From Sutterella sp. AM11-39 (GTDB lineage: Bacteria > Pseudomonadota > Gammaproteobacteria > Burkholderiales > Burkholderiaceae_F), in contig NZ_QRLV01000001.1 of assembly GCF_003472385.1 (NCBI RefSeq), forward strand, positions 1-64,000: a stretch of 64,000 nucleotides of DNA. The letters are read 5' to 3'. Under the pieces are notes generated by a model. That model saw only the letters and a program-made list of their open reading frames with translations. It was not told the DNA's origin and ran no database searches. A program made the translations under genes and the position numbers. Shown here piece by piece: positions 1-7,887 of the stretch; within the stretch, counting starts at the first letter, position 1; the number at the start of each line of letters is the position of its first letter.

Positions 1-63
1 CCTCGAATTTTGCAAAACCTTCTGGCTTTGCAATTCAATTTGGACAGTAGTGACATTGCTCAT
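1..63 (-). CDS. Start of an unidentified protein (cut by window edge)
   Basis: An ATG at 61-63 (reverse strand) opens a frame that stays free of stops to base 1, giving 21 codons that begin MSNVTTVQIELQ. A good Shine-Dalgarno (AGAGGAAC) sits about 8 bases before the ATG. The start lies 35 bases after the stop of the cupin lipoprotein gene on the same strand, so it is probably the third gene of the operon that starts at the NTF2-like gene. Too little is visible to name a family. The call rests only on the ribosome-binding site, the open frame and the operon spacing. Confidence 0.6.
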   Translation of the reverse strand, partial: MSNVTTVQIELQSQKVLQNSR

Positions 64-98
64 TTTTGTTCCTCTCTGCAAACTGATCAAATTTGCCC

Positions 99-557
99 CT
101 ACTTGGCTTCACGCTGAGGATTGACGATGACGAATTCCTTTTTTGTCGCTTCAATCGCGTGCCAGACACCTGAAAAGCCGGGATGCAGAATAAAACTCTG
201 CCCCGCGGTAAATCGCTGTGGTACGCCGCCGTCCTCAGTGATTTCTGAAATACCCTCCACAATATGGCAGTACTCCCAATGATCGTCTGCCGTTGTGAAA
301 TGCCACTTGCCTTTGGTGCTTTCCCAAAATCCGGACCGAACGCCCCCTGTCTTATCAACACTCGTTACCTTGAATTCCGGATCGCCTTCCAGAACATCCA
401 CGCGGGCAAACAACGGGCCATATGAAAAAGGCGTCAGTCCCTCGTCCGTGAACCGGACGATTCTTCCTGCATCACCATTTGCAAGAGCAACAGGGGCTTG
501 GCCAGAACAACCGACAAGGCAGGTGGCGATCACAAAACCGCAGATGAGAGTTTTCAT
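99..557 (-). CDS. Cupin-domain lipoprotein (EutQ-like Cupin_3 fold)
   Basis: 152-residue protein. Residues 1-16 form a lipoprotein signal peptide ending in the lipobox LVGC (14-17), so Cys17 should be lipidated and the protein anchored in the envelope. Residues about 75-147 show the small-cupin pattern of the Cupin_3 (DUF861) family: a conserved W/E-Y region, a Glu-Gly turn (EG 101-102), a G-x-F-x-A-G turn (about 115-119), and a late Trp-His followed by a Lys-rich strand. The start at 557 was chosen over an upstream in-frame ATG at 587 because only the shorter form has the signal peptide at its N-terminus. No strong ribosome-binding site precedes 557. It lies 62 bases after the NTF2-like gene, in the same operon. 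Members of this fold bind small ligands or metals; the substrate here is unknown. Confidence 0.75.
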   Translation of the reverse strand: MKTLICGFVIATCLVGCSGQAPVALANGDAGRIVRFTDEGLTPFSYGPLFARVDVLEGDPEFKVTSVDKTGGVRSGFWESTKGKWHFTTADDHWEYCHIVEGISEITEDGGVPQRFTAGQSFILHPGFSGVWHAIEATKKEFVIVNPQREAK

Positions 558-619
558 ATCAGTAGGAGTCAACAAAGGCCTCCGCATGGAGGCCCGGAAT
601 CATTAGGCACGGGGAATCA

Positions 620-1021
620 TCAACAATTGAACTGATGGAAGACCTTGGCAATTGCCTGCCAGCGGCCATCAAGTTTGATAAACGTCAGGTAGTCGTTGTA
701 GTCGGCACCGATGGCATCCTTTTCCATATCGATTCTCACCACAGCGGTCGTAGGCGTGATGGCAAGCACGTCCAGATGGGTCTTGATGTCGGGAGCGCTG
801 CCGTTCTGACGCACAAAGTCATAGAGGTTGCCGATGGGGCCGCCCAGCAGAGTTTTGCCTCCGGCAAGCCCGTACATGATGGCTTCCTTATGAAATGCCT
901 TGGCGACCGTATCCGCGTCACCCGTACGCAGACCTTCGACATAGTAACGGGCGGCTTCGAGCACGGCATCGTACTCCTCGACCGAGACCATCTTGTTGTT
1001 AGCACAGCTGCATTCAGTCAT
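620..1021 (-). CDS. NTF2-like / lumazine-binding-like protein
   Basis: 133-residue soluble protein with the SnoaL/NTF2-like alpha+beta barrel pattern of the Lumazine_bd_2 family: an N-terminal helix (EEYDAVLEAARYYVEGLRTGD, about 15-35), the typical F-H-x-E-A turn (about 43-47), then strands ending in D-G-R-W-x-A-I-x-K-V. The N-terminus carries a C-x-C pair (Cys5, Cys7). Proteins of this type are often small hydrolases or isomerases, or simply ligand binders; the role here is unknown. It is the first gene of a minus-strand operon with the cupin lipoprotein, preceded by AGGAG 8 bases before the ATG, a sigma70-type promoter and a palindrome that probably binds the divergent TetR regulator. Confidence 0.75.
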   Translation of the reverse strand: MTECSCANNKMVSVEEYDAVLEAARYYVEGLRTGDADTVAKAFHKEAIMYGLAGGKTLLGGPIGNLYDFVRQNGSAPDIKTHLDVLAITPTTAVVRIDMEKDAIGADYNDYLTFIKLDGRWQAIAKVFHQFNC

Positions 1022-1043
1022 TTGATGCTCCTAAAACAAATCT

Positions 1044-1057
1044 GTAGCACTTGCTAC
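1044..1057. promoter_or_regulatory. Candidate TetR operator
   Basis: A perfect 6-bp inverted repeat GTAGCA-CT-TGCTAC lies between the divergent NTF2-like and TetR genes, right downstream of the -10 box of the minus-strand promoter, where a bound repressor would block transcription. Binding by the neighbouring TetR protein is inferred from position and symmetry. Confidence 0.6.
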
Positions 1058-1064
1058 GGAAATA

Positions 1065-1092
1065 ATTCTATATCATTCACTAAATAAGTCAA
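1065..1092 (-). promoter_or_regulatory. Promoter of the NTF2-like/cupin operon
   Basis: Reading on the minus strand, -35 TTGACT (1092-1087), a 16-base spacer and -10 TAGAAT (1070-1065) form a near-consensus sigma70 promoter. The predicted start site falls at the edge of the palindrome at 1044-1057. Confidence 0.7.
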
Positions 1093-1122
1093 GAACGATT
1101 TGTCTAAGCATCACAACATCAA

Positions 1123-1770
1123 ATGACCGAAAGAAATCCCTCCTCCATATCGTTTGCCAGATCCAAGGGACGCCCCCGTTCGTTTGACAGAAATCAGGCG
1201 CTGATGACTGCGCTGCGCATTTTCTGGAAACTGGGCTATGAGCCGGCGTCTGTGGCCGTTCTCTGTAAGGCAATGGGCGTCAAGCCACCGAGTTTTTATG
1301 CCGCGTTCAAAAGCAAGGAAGCGCTTTTTCTGGAAGCGGTGAATTTTTATGAAGCGCAGTACTGGACCGATGTCCTCAAGCGATTTGAGGAATCGCCAAA
1401 GCCCATTGATGTTGCGTTGGCAGAGTTCTTTCAGGAAGCTGCGTCAATTCTTTTGAATCCAGACAATCCGAGCGGCTGCATGGTGGTGCTGGCTGCTGTC
1501 AATATCGCTCCAAAGGAAAAGCGCATTGCCGAAACAGTCAAAAAGATTCGATCTCAAACACGTGATTTTTTTGAGAGACGCTTAAAGAAATCGCAAGATG
1601 CTGGCGAAATTGCAGTCGAAGCTGACGTATCTGCATTAGCTGATGCGCTCAACATCATGCTCGAAGGCATGTCCATTCAGGCTAAAGATGCCATGCCGTT
1701 GCAAACACTGCGGCAAGCGGTTCAGTACGTTCCGAATTTGTTGCGTCCCTACCTGAAACAACATCAATAG
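1123..1770 (+). CDS. TetR/AcrR-family transcriptional regulator
   Basis: 215 residues. Residues about 20-75 form the TetR helix-turn-helix: the family-typical A-L-x-x-F-W-x-x-G-Y segment, then the recognition part (GVKPPSFYAAFKSKEALF) with the conserved F-x-x-K-E-x-L-F end. The remaining 140 residues are a helical ligand/dimerisation domain. A basic, Arg/Lys-rich segment (ARSKGRPRSF) precedes the HTH, as in the YcdC/AefR-like branch. It is divergent from the NTF2-like/cupin operon, with 101 bases between the starts holding a promoter and a palindromic site, so it most likely represses that operon and possibly itself. The inducer is unknown; the ligand domain gives no clue by eye. Confidence 0.9.
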   Translation: MTERNPSSISFARSKGRPRSFDRNQALMTALRIFWKLGYEPASVAVLCKAMGVKPPSFYAAFKSKEALFLEAVNFYEAQYWTDVLKRFEESPKPIDVALAEFFQEAASILLNPDNPSGCMVVLAAVNIAPKEKRIAETVKKIRSQTRDFFERRLKKSQDAGEIAVEADVSALADALNIMLEGMSIQAKDAMPLQTLRQAVQYVPNLLRPYLKQHQ

Positions 1771-2321
1771 TCGACGAATATGTAACCCCTGTCAGATTTC
1801 GGCAAGAAACGGAGAAGCATTGCAGCAGTGGGTTAGAAGATGGTACAAATTGGGGCGGATGACCCGCCCCGTCTCATATTGAGATATAGAAGACTTCCCT
1901 TTCAAAAGAGTTTCTCCGGGAAACTTTCCAAGCAACTCTACCTGTTACCCTCAAAAGATTGCTGGGCCGTCGGCCCATCCGTAGCGCACTCCTTCTCCGC
2001 CAAAAATTACAAAAACTGCGCTTTAGTGATTAGTGATAATCACCTTGAAGTGCAAAGGGAAAAGGGCTTGAGAAAATTTGTTCGCAGGCCTTTTTTCTTT
2101 TCTGTTGTCTTCGGCACCAAAAAACCACATCCCCCAAGAAGGCGGATGCCGCTTGCCGTGAACCAGTGTGACTAAGAGAAAAGTCATCTCCGGCAGCAAC
2201 AAGGAAGCTTGTGACGCCGGCAAGAAAATTCACTAGCATCGGTGACTGTAACCGTTTATCAAAAAGCGTCAAATATGACTCTTTTGCTATAATATCGCAA
2301 ATTCTTTCTGTTTTAACTGCA
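1771..2321. other. Gene-poor stretch upstream of the Fic module
   Basis: No convincing gene. It contains a GC-rich hairpin GGGGCGG/CCGCCCC at 1852-1870, about 80 bases after the TetR stop, with no T-run after it, a perfect palindrome GGGCCG-T-CGGCCC at 1964-1976 and an inverted repeat GTGATT/AATCAC at 2027-2044. The last third holds the promoter of the XRE-antitoxin gene (TATAAT at 2288-2293). A 111-codon open frame (1840-2175) has no ribosome-binding site and no recognisable features. Confidence 0.5.
2288..2293 (+). promoter_or_regulatory. -10 box of the antitoxin-fic operon
   Basis: A consensus TATAAT lies 28 bases before the ATG at 2322; no good -35 is visible at the proper distance (best GCGTCA at 2267-2272). 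The 5' leader would be only about 20 bases and has no obvious Shine-Dalgarno. Confidence 0.45.
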
Positions 2322-2738
2322 ATGGACCTTGCTACTCACACCTCCGCCATGGTCTTTTACAGAAAGGAACGTGGCCTGTCGCAAACCGAAGTTGCCCGAG
2401 CAATGGCCACGACTCAATCGGCGGTTGCGCGTCTCGAAAAACGTCTGCTTACAGGAGCCGACGTCACCTTATCTGCTCTCCAGCGGTATGCGGAAGCAAT
2501 CGGATTGAGCATTGAATTGACACTTAAGCCGGTCAAGCAACGATACGGAATTTTTCCCAGTGCTGAATCTGCAATTGCGGCCGCTGTCCATACATCGGCA
2601 TGCGAAGGCCGAACGGTTCCTGCTAATGAAGTTGAAGATCTATGGAAAATGGTTCGAGGCGAAATTTCCAGACAAGATCTGATCAAGAAATATGTCGCCG
2701 AAGCTCTCGCAAAGCAGGAGGCGCGCGACCGTGTCTGA
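2322..2738 (+). CDS. XRE-family antitoxin fused to a VbhA-like Fic-inhibiting segment
   Basis: 138 residues from the ATG at 2322; the frame is open further upstream, but only this start follows the TATAAT box. Residues about 10-65 are a Cro/C1-type HTH (GLSQTEVARAMATTQSAVARLEK). Residues about 78-135 look like a VbhA-type Fic antitoxin: a helix carrying T91-S-A-C-E95-G96, which fits the known inhibitory motif (S/T)xxxE(G/N) that blocks the ATP site of Fic enzymes, followed by a second helix rich in charged residues. Its stop overlaps the GTG start of the Fic gene by 8 bases, so the two are translationally coupled. The DNA-binding half suggests the antitoxin also represses its own operon. The VbhA assignment rests on the motif and context, not on overall similarity. 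Confidence 0.75.
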   Translation: MDLATHTSAMVFYRKERGLSQTEVARAMATTQSAVARLEKRLLTGADVTLSALQRYAEAIGLSIELTLKPVKQRYGIFPSAESAIAAAVHTSACEGRTVPANEVEDLWKMVRGEISRQDLIKKYVAEALAKQEARDRV

Positions 2739-3357
2739 TGAGTACGATTACAAATACGATTCTCTGGAGGATCCTTATGTCTATCCTGGCACCCAGATAT
2801 TGCGAAACAAATTCGGGATCAAACATCAGGACCTGCTATTCGAATTAGAGAGTCAAATCACAAACTCTAAGTTTGTTAAATCGAAGCGAAGTGACGACGA
2901 TATTCCGACTGGGAACTTCGATCTTAAGCACCTTCAAGCTGTCCATAAGTATCTTTTCGGCGAGCTTTACGACTGGGCTGGAGAGATTCGCAAACAAGGA
3001 TTCACCAGCAAGGGGCAATCCGTCTTCTGCTTTGCTCCTATGATCGAGTCGTATGCCCGCGGAATCTTTAGCAAAATGCAGCGAGAGAATTTCTCCGAAA
3101 TGGAGGTTAAGCAGTGCGCCTGTAGATTGGCCTACTACCTGTCGGAAGTTAACGCACTGCACCCATTTCGTGAAGGAAACGGACGATCTACACGCCTGTT
3201 CTTCCAGATCTTTGCCGACAAACACGGATGGACTTTGTCTTTTGAAAAGATTTCCCATGTTACGTTGGTCGAAGCGATGATTGAAAGCATGAACGGATCC
3301 TTGGCTCCGTTAAGCGAGCTACTGGAGAAATGTCTATCGCGACAAACAAGTACGTAA
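2731..3357 (+). CDS. fic: Fic-domain AMP-transferase toxin
   Basis: 208 residues. Start GTG 2731 was chosen because AGGAGG (2716-2721) lies 9 bases before it and the residual frame upstream overlaps the antitoxin deeply. The Fic active-site loop is intact at residues 144-155 (HPFREGNGRSTR), matching HxFx(D/E)GNGRxxR, with catalytic His144 and the Glu/Asn/Arg residues needed to bind ATP-Mg. The N-terminal part (about 60-100) has the usual LKHLQAVHKYLFGELYDWAGEIR region with the flap. Fic enzymes of this type move AMP onto target proteins (gyrase and topoisomerase IV for VbhT/FicT). No inhibitory motif is present in the toxin itself, which fits class I, where inhibition comes from a separate antitoxin: the gene just upstream. 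Confidence 0.92.
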   Translation: MSDEYDYKYDSLEDPYVYPGTQILRNKFGIKHQDLLFELESQITNSKFVKSKRSDDDIPTGNFDLKHLQAVHKYLFGELYDWAGEIRKQGFTSKGQSVFCFAPMIESYARGIFSKMQRENFSEMEVKQCACRLAYYLSEVNALHPFREGNGRSTRLFFQIFADKHGWTLSFEKISHVTLVEAMIESMNGSLAPLSELLEKCLSRQTST

Positions 3358-3568
3358 CTATCGGCGGCTTTGCGATGTCACTGAGGCAACCTGAACCGGT
3401 GTTAGCTCCTTCTTCAGGCTATCACGTTTGTGAATCGCAATAGATAAAATCCGCACAACTTTTCCAAAAGTGCATCGACCGCTGCAAATATTTCAGATTA
3501 AGGCGGTTTTATTGTTGCGCCTGCTCGATTAACTTGCGAGCTTCCAATCTTTTTCGTCAGCCTGACCA

Positions 3569-4162
3569 ATGCTTCTACTACAAGTCCTCGGTATCTCCGT
3601 CGCACTTTCCATCGACGCCATGGTGGTCGCTCTATGCTGGAGCGCTACCTGCAAACACGTTACGACCAAACACATTTTTCAGTTTGCCGCCGCGTTTGGC
3701 TTCTTCCAGTTTCTGATGCCGCTCGCAGGCGGACTTGCCGGAAATACCGTTGCGGATTTGGTCAGCTCCTGGGATCACTGGATTGCTTTTGCACTGCTTG
3801 CCTGGGTTTCGGTCTCGATGGTCCGCGAAGCATTCTCCGAAGAGGAAGAAGAATCTGACTTGTGCCAAGTCTGCGGTACCATCCCCTGGGGAACGCTCCT
3901 GACGCTGTCGGTTGCCACAAGCCTTGACGCACTGGCCGTCGGCTTTTCGTTTGCCATGGCTAAATTCCCGATCCTCTGGCCCTCGGTCGTCATTGGCTCC
4001 GTCTGCTTTGTGCTGACAGCTATTGCCGTTATGCTCGGCAGCAAACTTTCAAGCAAAGCAGCTCGCCACAGCGCCAAGCTCTCGCTTTTCGGCGCCGCCG
4101 TCTTGTTTGCCATCGGACTTAAAGTACTCTACGAGCATGATGTATTCCAAGGTCTGTTTTGA
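3569..4162 (+). CDS. mntP: Manganese efflux pump MntP
   Basis: 197-residue membrane protein with six predicted helices in two homologous halves. Each half has the MntP signature with an acidic residue inside the membrane: S-I-D16-A-M in helix 1 and T-S-L-D120-A-L-A-V-G in helix 4. A cytoplasmic loop carries a run of glutamates (about 91-95) and a C-x-x-C pair (Cys99, Cys102). It exports Mn2+ from the cytoplasm. The gene stands alone between the Fic module and a lone XRE gene. The ATG at 3569 has no strong ribosome-binding site. The usual yybP-ykoY manganese riboswitch was looked for upstream and not found. Confidence 0.9.
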   Translation: MLLLQVLGISVALSIDAMVVALCWSATCKHVTTKHIFQFAAAFGFFQFLMPLAGGLAGNTVADLVSSWDHWIAFALLAWVSVSMVREAFSEEEEESDLCQVCGTIPWGTLLTLSVATSLDALAVGFSFAMAKFPILWPSVVIGSVCFVLTAIAVMLGSKLSSKAARHSAKLSLFGAAVLFAIGLKVLYEHDVFQGLF

Positions 4163-4238
4163 GTTTTTGTTTGATCTCAGAGACTCAGTTTGCTAGGCTA
4201 AGTTCGTTAACGTTTGAGTTTTTCGACGCTTTTCAATC

Positions 4239-4694
4239 ATGTCTGCAGCGCCCAAACAACCCCCCGCCCGCGCTTCCCGTAAGCGCTTCTTCATCCTGCC
4301 CGTGCAAAGTTTCACGGAAGAATTAGGCGAACGCATTTCCGCCGCACGCCGCTGCTGCAAGCTGACGCAAGAGGAACTGGCGCAAAAAAGCCGTACGTCG
4401 CTCTCAACCTACAAGCGCATAGAAAGAGGCGACACCACGGTTTCAATCGGTACGATCCTGAGCGTGTTGCATGTTCTCGACAATCTGGAAAGCTGCGAGG
4501 ATATTCTCGCCGATGTTCTGCAGGCTTCCCACGGCAATCGTTTGCCGCATCGCGTGCGCCACAAGAAAGCAACCGCCCTCCAGGAAGCCGCCAAGGAACC
4601 TCGAACCCAAGCCAAAAGCGTGCGCCGCAAGAAGGATTCCACCTCTAAAAAAGCCACCAAGGCGAAAAAAACGACTCGTTCAGTCAAAAGCTGA
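4239..4694 (+). CDS. XRE-family DNA-binding protein with a lysine-rich tail
   Basis: 151 residues. Residues about 25-85 are a Cro/C1-type helix-turn-helix (LGERISAARRCCKLTQEE, then a QKSRTSLSTYKRIERGD recognition part), close to the HipB-like regulators found beside phage- or HipA-type toxins, but no hipA-like gene is next to it. Residues about 100-151 are a disordered, strongly basic tail with repeated KK, KA and RR pairs, resembling the C-terminus of histone H1-like proteins. Just upstream is a palindrome CGTTAACG (4205-4212) that could be an operator. Its targets are unknown; an orphan regulator or nucleoid-associated role is inferred. Confidence 0.75.
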   Translation: MSAAPKQPPARASRKRFFILPVQSFTEELGERISAARRCCKLTQEELAQKSRTSLSTYKRIERGDTTVSIGTILSVLHVLDNLESCEDILADVLQASHGNRLPHRVRHKKATALQEAAKEPRTQAKSVRRKKDSTSKKATKAKKTTRSVKS

Positions 4695-4699
4695 CGGCC

Positions 4700-6955
4700 T
4701 TACTGCCAAGAGTCCGGTTCGTTCCAGAACTGCATCAGACGCTCAAGCTTGAGCGTCTTTGTGTATGGAGGCAGGCTCTGCCAGATCTTCTTGCCGTAGC
4801 CTGCGCGTACCAAGCGCACGTCCCCGATGATCAAAATGCCTCGATCGGCTTCGCTGCGAATCAAACGCCCTGTGCCCTGCTTGAGTGCAATAGCTGCCGC
4901 CGGTACGGACAAAATGTTGAACGACGACTGTCCCTGGCTGTCGAGCCACTTGCAACGCGCGTCAAAAACCGGGTCTTCCCGGTTGGGAAACGGCAGCTTG
5001 TCGATGATCACAAGCGAAAGCTGGTCGCCCTTGATGTCAATGCCTTCCCAAAAACTCATCGTCGCCACCAAAATGGGGTGCTGCTCGTGGCGGAATTTGT
5101 CGAGAAGCTTTTCTTTTGATTCCTCGCGCTGCACCAGAACCGTATAGTCGCGCCCATTGGCGGCGATGTGTTCGCGCAGCTGCTCGGCCGCGCGCTCCAT
5201 GCCTCGATAACTGGTGCACAGCACGAAGGCTCGCCCCTGCACCATGTCAATCACTGGCCACACCTGCTCGATCAAAGCATCGGTAAATTCGTCGCGCGCC
5301 ACGCCAGATTTGAGATTGGGCATATCAGGCGGCACATAAAGCATGGCCTGATTTTCATGATCAAAAGGTGAGTTCCAAGCGTGCTCTTCGGCGCCTTCGA
5401 TGCCGAGCGCCTGCGTAAAATGCTTGAACTCACCCTCGCCCACCGCCATCGTGGCCGATGTGAAAACCCAGGCGGTTTCTTTGCGCAGCTTCATCATCTG
5501 CGAGAACGGCTCGGCAATGTCAAGCGGAGTCACCGTAAGACGCGCTTCGCTTCGTGTGCGGGAGATCCAACGCACCAACGGCTTCTGCTCCGGCGGCATC
5601 GGCATACCGGCATGCTTAAGCCAGATCACCCACTGCTTGATGTCCTGCAAGACGGCAGTGCCCGATTCAACGAAGACGCCCAGATCTTCACTCATCTCCA
5701 CGTAGGGTGCCGCCGCCTCCAGCAACACCTCCAGAACGAGCGCGGCGTTTTCCAGATGTTGCGTCGAGCCCTGCATACCGTTGATGGTTTCGATATTGCG
5801 ACTGTCGCCTTCGAGCACTCCGGCAGCTTCTAACCCCAGCACGAAGTCATAGAGCGACTTTTTGATCGTCTGGGTAATATCGTCCCAAGACGTCCCTTTT
5901 GGGGCTCCGCTTCTGAATTTCCCCATCAGAATCGGGCGCATGCTGTCGACAATTTCTCGAATGGCCGTGGTCGACAGTTCGCTGCCGAAATAGTTTGTGG
6001 CAATTTCAGGCAACTTGTGCGCTTCGTCGAAGATCACGGCATCAACTCGCGGCAGCATGCCGTCGTCCTGACCGCCCTCGAGCTCCATGGCCGCCGCCGA
6101 AAGAAAGAGATGATGATTGACAACGATGACATTTGCCTTCTGCGCTCTCAAGCGCGCACGCGTCACAAAGCACTCGCGCGCGTGCTGACAGTGTTTTCCA
6201 AGGCAATTGCCTGCGGTGCTTGTCACGGAAGGCCACACAGCGCTGTCTTCGGCCACACCGCTGACGTCATTGATGTCACCCGTTTTGGTGCGGTCCAAAA
6301 AAATGCGGATCCGTCGAAAATCCTCCACCGCTTCACGCGAAGCAAGCGTGATTTCTCCTCGTTCGCACATGTTGATGCGATGTCGACACAGGTAGTTGGA
6401 GCGGCCCTTAAGTAACGCTACATTGGCTGGCAATCCACAGGCTCGCATCAATGCCGGAATATCCTTGCGGCACAACTGTTCCTGAAGCGACTTGCCGGCC
6501 GTACTGACGATAACTCGGCAGCCTGCAATCAGAGCGGGCGTGAGATATGCAAAGGTCTTGCCGGTGCCGGTACCGGCTTCGGCCAAAAGCTTGCCTTTGC
6601 TCTGCAACGCTCTTGCCACAGCCAGTGCAAACTCGATTTGCGCAGGGCGCGACACAAAACTCGTCGTTGCCTGCGCAAGCGGACCGTCGGAAGCAAAAGC
6701 CCGGCGGACTCGCTCTTCATAGTCTCCCGGGAAAACAGCGCCCTGTCCGACGGCGGACTCGTCTCCGAGAGACTTTTTCGCCGTGTCGCCGTCCTTTTCA
6801 AACTCAGCAAACGGAATCATCGGCGCCTCGATGGGCGTCGTAATGTGCGCCATCTGCTCGAAATCGTCGGCTAAAAAGCTCTCGTCAGCAAGCAGACTTT
6901 TGGCAATCTCGTCGAGCTCCTGATCGGCTCGGCCGCCCTTGAGCCCCGATTTCAC
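4700..6955 (-). CDS. yoaA: ATP-dependent DNA helicase, DinG/YoaA family
   Basis: 751 residues, XPD-like superfamily 2 helicase. Visible motifs: Walker A EAGTGTGKT (126-134), four cysteines for a [4Fe-4S] cluster (Cys190, Cys251, Cys256, Cys262), DEAH box (310-313, V-I-F-D-E-A-H), motif III-like FTSATM, and motif VI Q-G-T-G-R-L-I-R near the C-terminus. Such helicases unwind forked or R-loop DNA 5'->3'. The N-terminal 75 residues are acidic and not conserved in the family, so the protein is longer than usual YoaA (about 640). It starts with GTG; GTGA overlaps the stop of the upstream coiled-coil gene, so the two are co-translated. No exonuclease domain is present, so it is YoaA-type rather than Gram-positive DinG. 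Confidence 0.9.
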   Translation of the reverse strand: MKSGLKGGRADQELDEIAKSLLADESFLADDFEQMAHITTPIEAPMIPFAEFEKDGDTAKKSLGDESAVGQGAVFPGDYEERVRRAFASDGPLAQATTSFVSRPAQIEFALAVARALQSKGKLLAEAGTGTGKTFAYLTPALIAGCRVIVSTAGKSLQEQLCRKDIPALMRACGLPANVALLKGRSNYLCRHRINMCERGEITLASREAVEDFRRIRIFLDRTKTGDINDVSGVAEDSAVWPSVTSTAGNCLGKHCQHARECFVTRARLRAQKANVIVVNHHLFLSAAAMELEGGQDDGMLPRVDAVIFDEAHKLPEIATNYFGSELSTTAIREIVDSMRPILMGKFRSGAPKGTSWDDITQTIKKSLYDFVLGLEAAGVLEGDSRNIETINGMQGSTQHLENAALVLEVLLEAAAPYVEMSEDLGVFVESGTAVLQDIKQWVIWLKHAGMPMPPEQKPLVRWISRTRSEARLTVTPLDIAEPFSQMMKLRKETAWVFTSATMAVGEGEFKHFTQALGIEGAEEHAWNSPFDHENQAMLYVPPDMPNLKSGVARDEFTDALIEQVWPVIDMVQGRAFVLCTSYRGMERAAEQLREHIAANGRDYTVLVQREESKEKLLDKFRHEQHPILVATMSFWEGIDIKGDQLSLVIIDKLPFPNREDPVFDARCKWLDSQGQSSFNILSVPAAAIALKQGTGRLIRSEADRGILIIGDVRLVRAGYGKKIWQSLPPYTKTLKLERLMQFWNEPDSWQ

Positions 6956-7629
6956 TTCTTTTCAGCCTCGCTTTTTTTCTGTTCCTGTTCTTTCTTGGCC
7001 TTCTGCTTGGCGCGCTTTTCCAGAGCTTTTGCTCGTTCAGCGCGGCGCTTCTCACGCTCGGCGACCTTCTTGTCGTACTCAGCACGATGCTTGGCTTCCT
7101 GAGCTTTTTTCTGCTCGGCCTCGGCCTGACGCTCCTGCAACGCCTTCATGCGCTTGGCATGAGCCGCCTTGTTTTCCTGGGCATTTTTCTGTGCTTGCGT
7201 GGGCTTGCGAGGGGTAACCTTCTTTACCTGCTTTGGCGGCTGTGCTGCTTTGGCGTCTCGCTCCTTCTGTCGGGCCGCTTCCTTGCGCGTTTCATCTTCG
7301 CGCACGATGCGGCGAGCTTCGGATTCGATGGCTTGCAGGCGGCGTGACTGACGCAACTCGGCCTTGCGAACGTCTTCCACGCAGCTGTTGACGAAAATAT
7401 TTTCGTTGCAACGACGCTTGGAGTATTCGACCAGTTCCTTGAGTTTGCTCTTGGCCGCACGCACTTCGCGAAGCGCTTGGTCAGCCGTTTCACGCGTCAC
7501 GATCGATCCCTTGGGGAACCTTTGCATCAGCGATTGATTCTCGATTGCCGCAAGGTCGGGATCAAAGGCAAAGACTTGCGTGGCAGCAGCCATCAAAAAG
7601 CCGATAAGAACGTGTTTGAGCGTTTTCAC
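6952..7629 (-). CDS. Exported Lys/Ala/Glu-rich coiled-coil protein
   Basis: About 225 residues from GTG 7629, chosen because a signal peptide (VKTLKHVLIGFLMAAATQVFA, split after Ala) begins there; the frame is open upstream to 7767. After the signal comes a short globular region with two cysteines (CNENIFVNSC), then from about residue 75 a long, highly charged helix (repeats of KxxxAEE and RAEKxK type) up to the C-terminus. It is probably a periplasmic coiled-coil protein of unknown function. It overlaps the helicase gene by four bases. There is no good Shine-Dalgarno at the GTG, so the exact start is uncertain. Confidence 0.65.
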   Translation of the reverse strand: MKTLKHVLIGFLMAAATQVFAFDPDLAAIENQSLMQRFPKGSIVTRETADQALREVRAAKSKLKELVEYSKRRCNENIFVNSCVEDVRKAELRQSRRLQAIESEARRIVREDETRKEAARQKERDAKAAQPPKQVKKVTPRKPTQAQKNAQENKAAHAKRMKALQERQAEAEQKKAQEAKHRAEYDKKVAEREKRRAERAKALEKRAKQKAKKEQEQKKSEAEKK

Positions 7630-7887
7630 GGAAGAAACACCAGAGCAAGAAAACAATGAAGAAAGTCGGTTTTCGGATCGAGGCGAAAAGCATTCCTCAC
7701 CCCCGAACCATCGGAGCCGAAATTTTACTTCAGCCTTGGGTTCGGCATGTGTTGCCAAACGTCTCAAACTGCGAACTCGTCTTCATTAACCGACTGAATA
7801 ATCTTCGGCCTTTTGTTTCGCTATAAATCGATTTTTGGGCGTAGACTCAAAATTTGGGATCTCGAAAAAAACTTGAGGCTTTTTTCT

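Noticed and set aside
1840-2175. 111-codon open frame between TetR and the Fic module
   Set aside because: No ribosome-binding site, low-complexity residues and no family resemblance; crosses a hairpin and inverted repeats.
3358-3568. yybP-ykoY manganese riboswitch expected before mntP
   Set aside because: The conserved core could not be found; only a weak ACCGC/GCGGT hairpin is present at 3478-3507.
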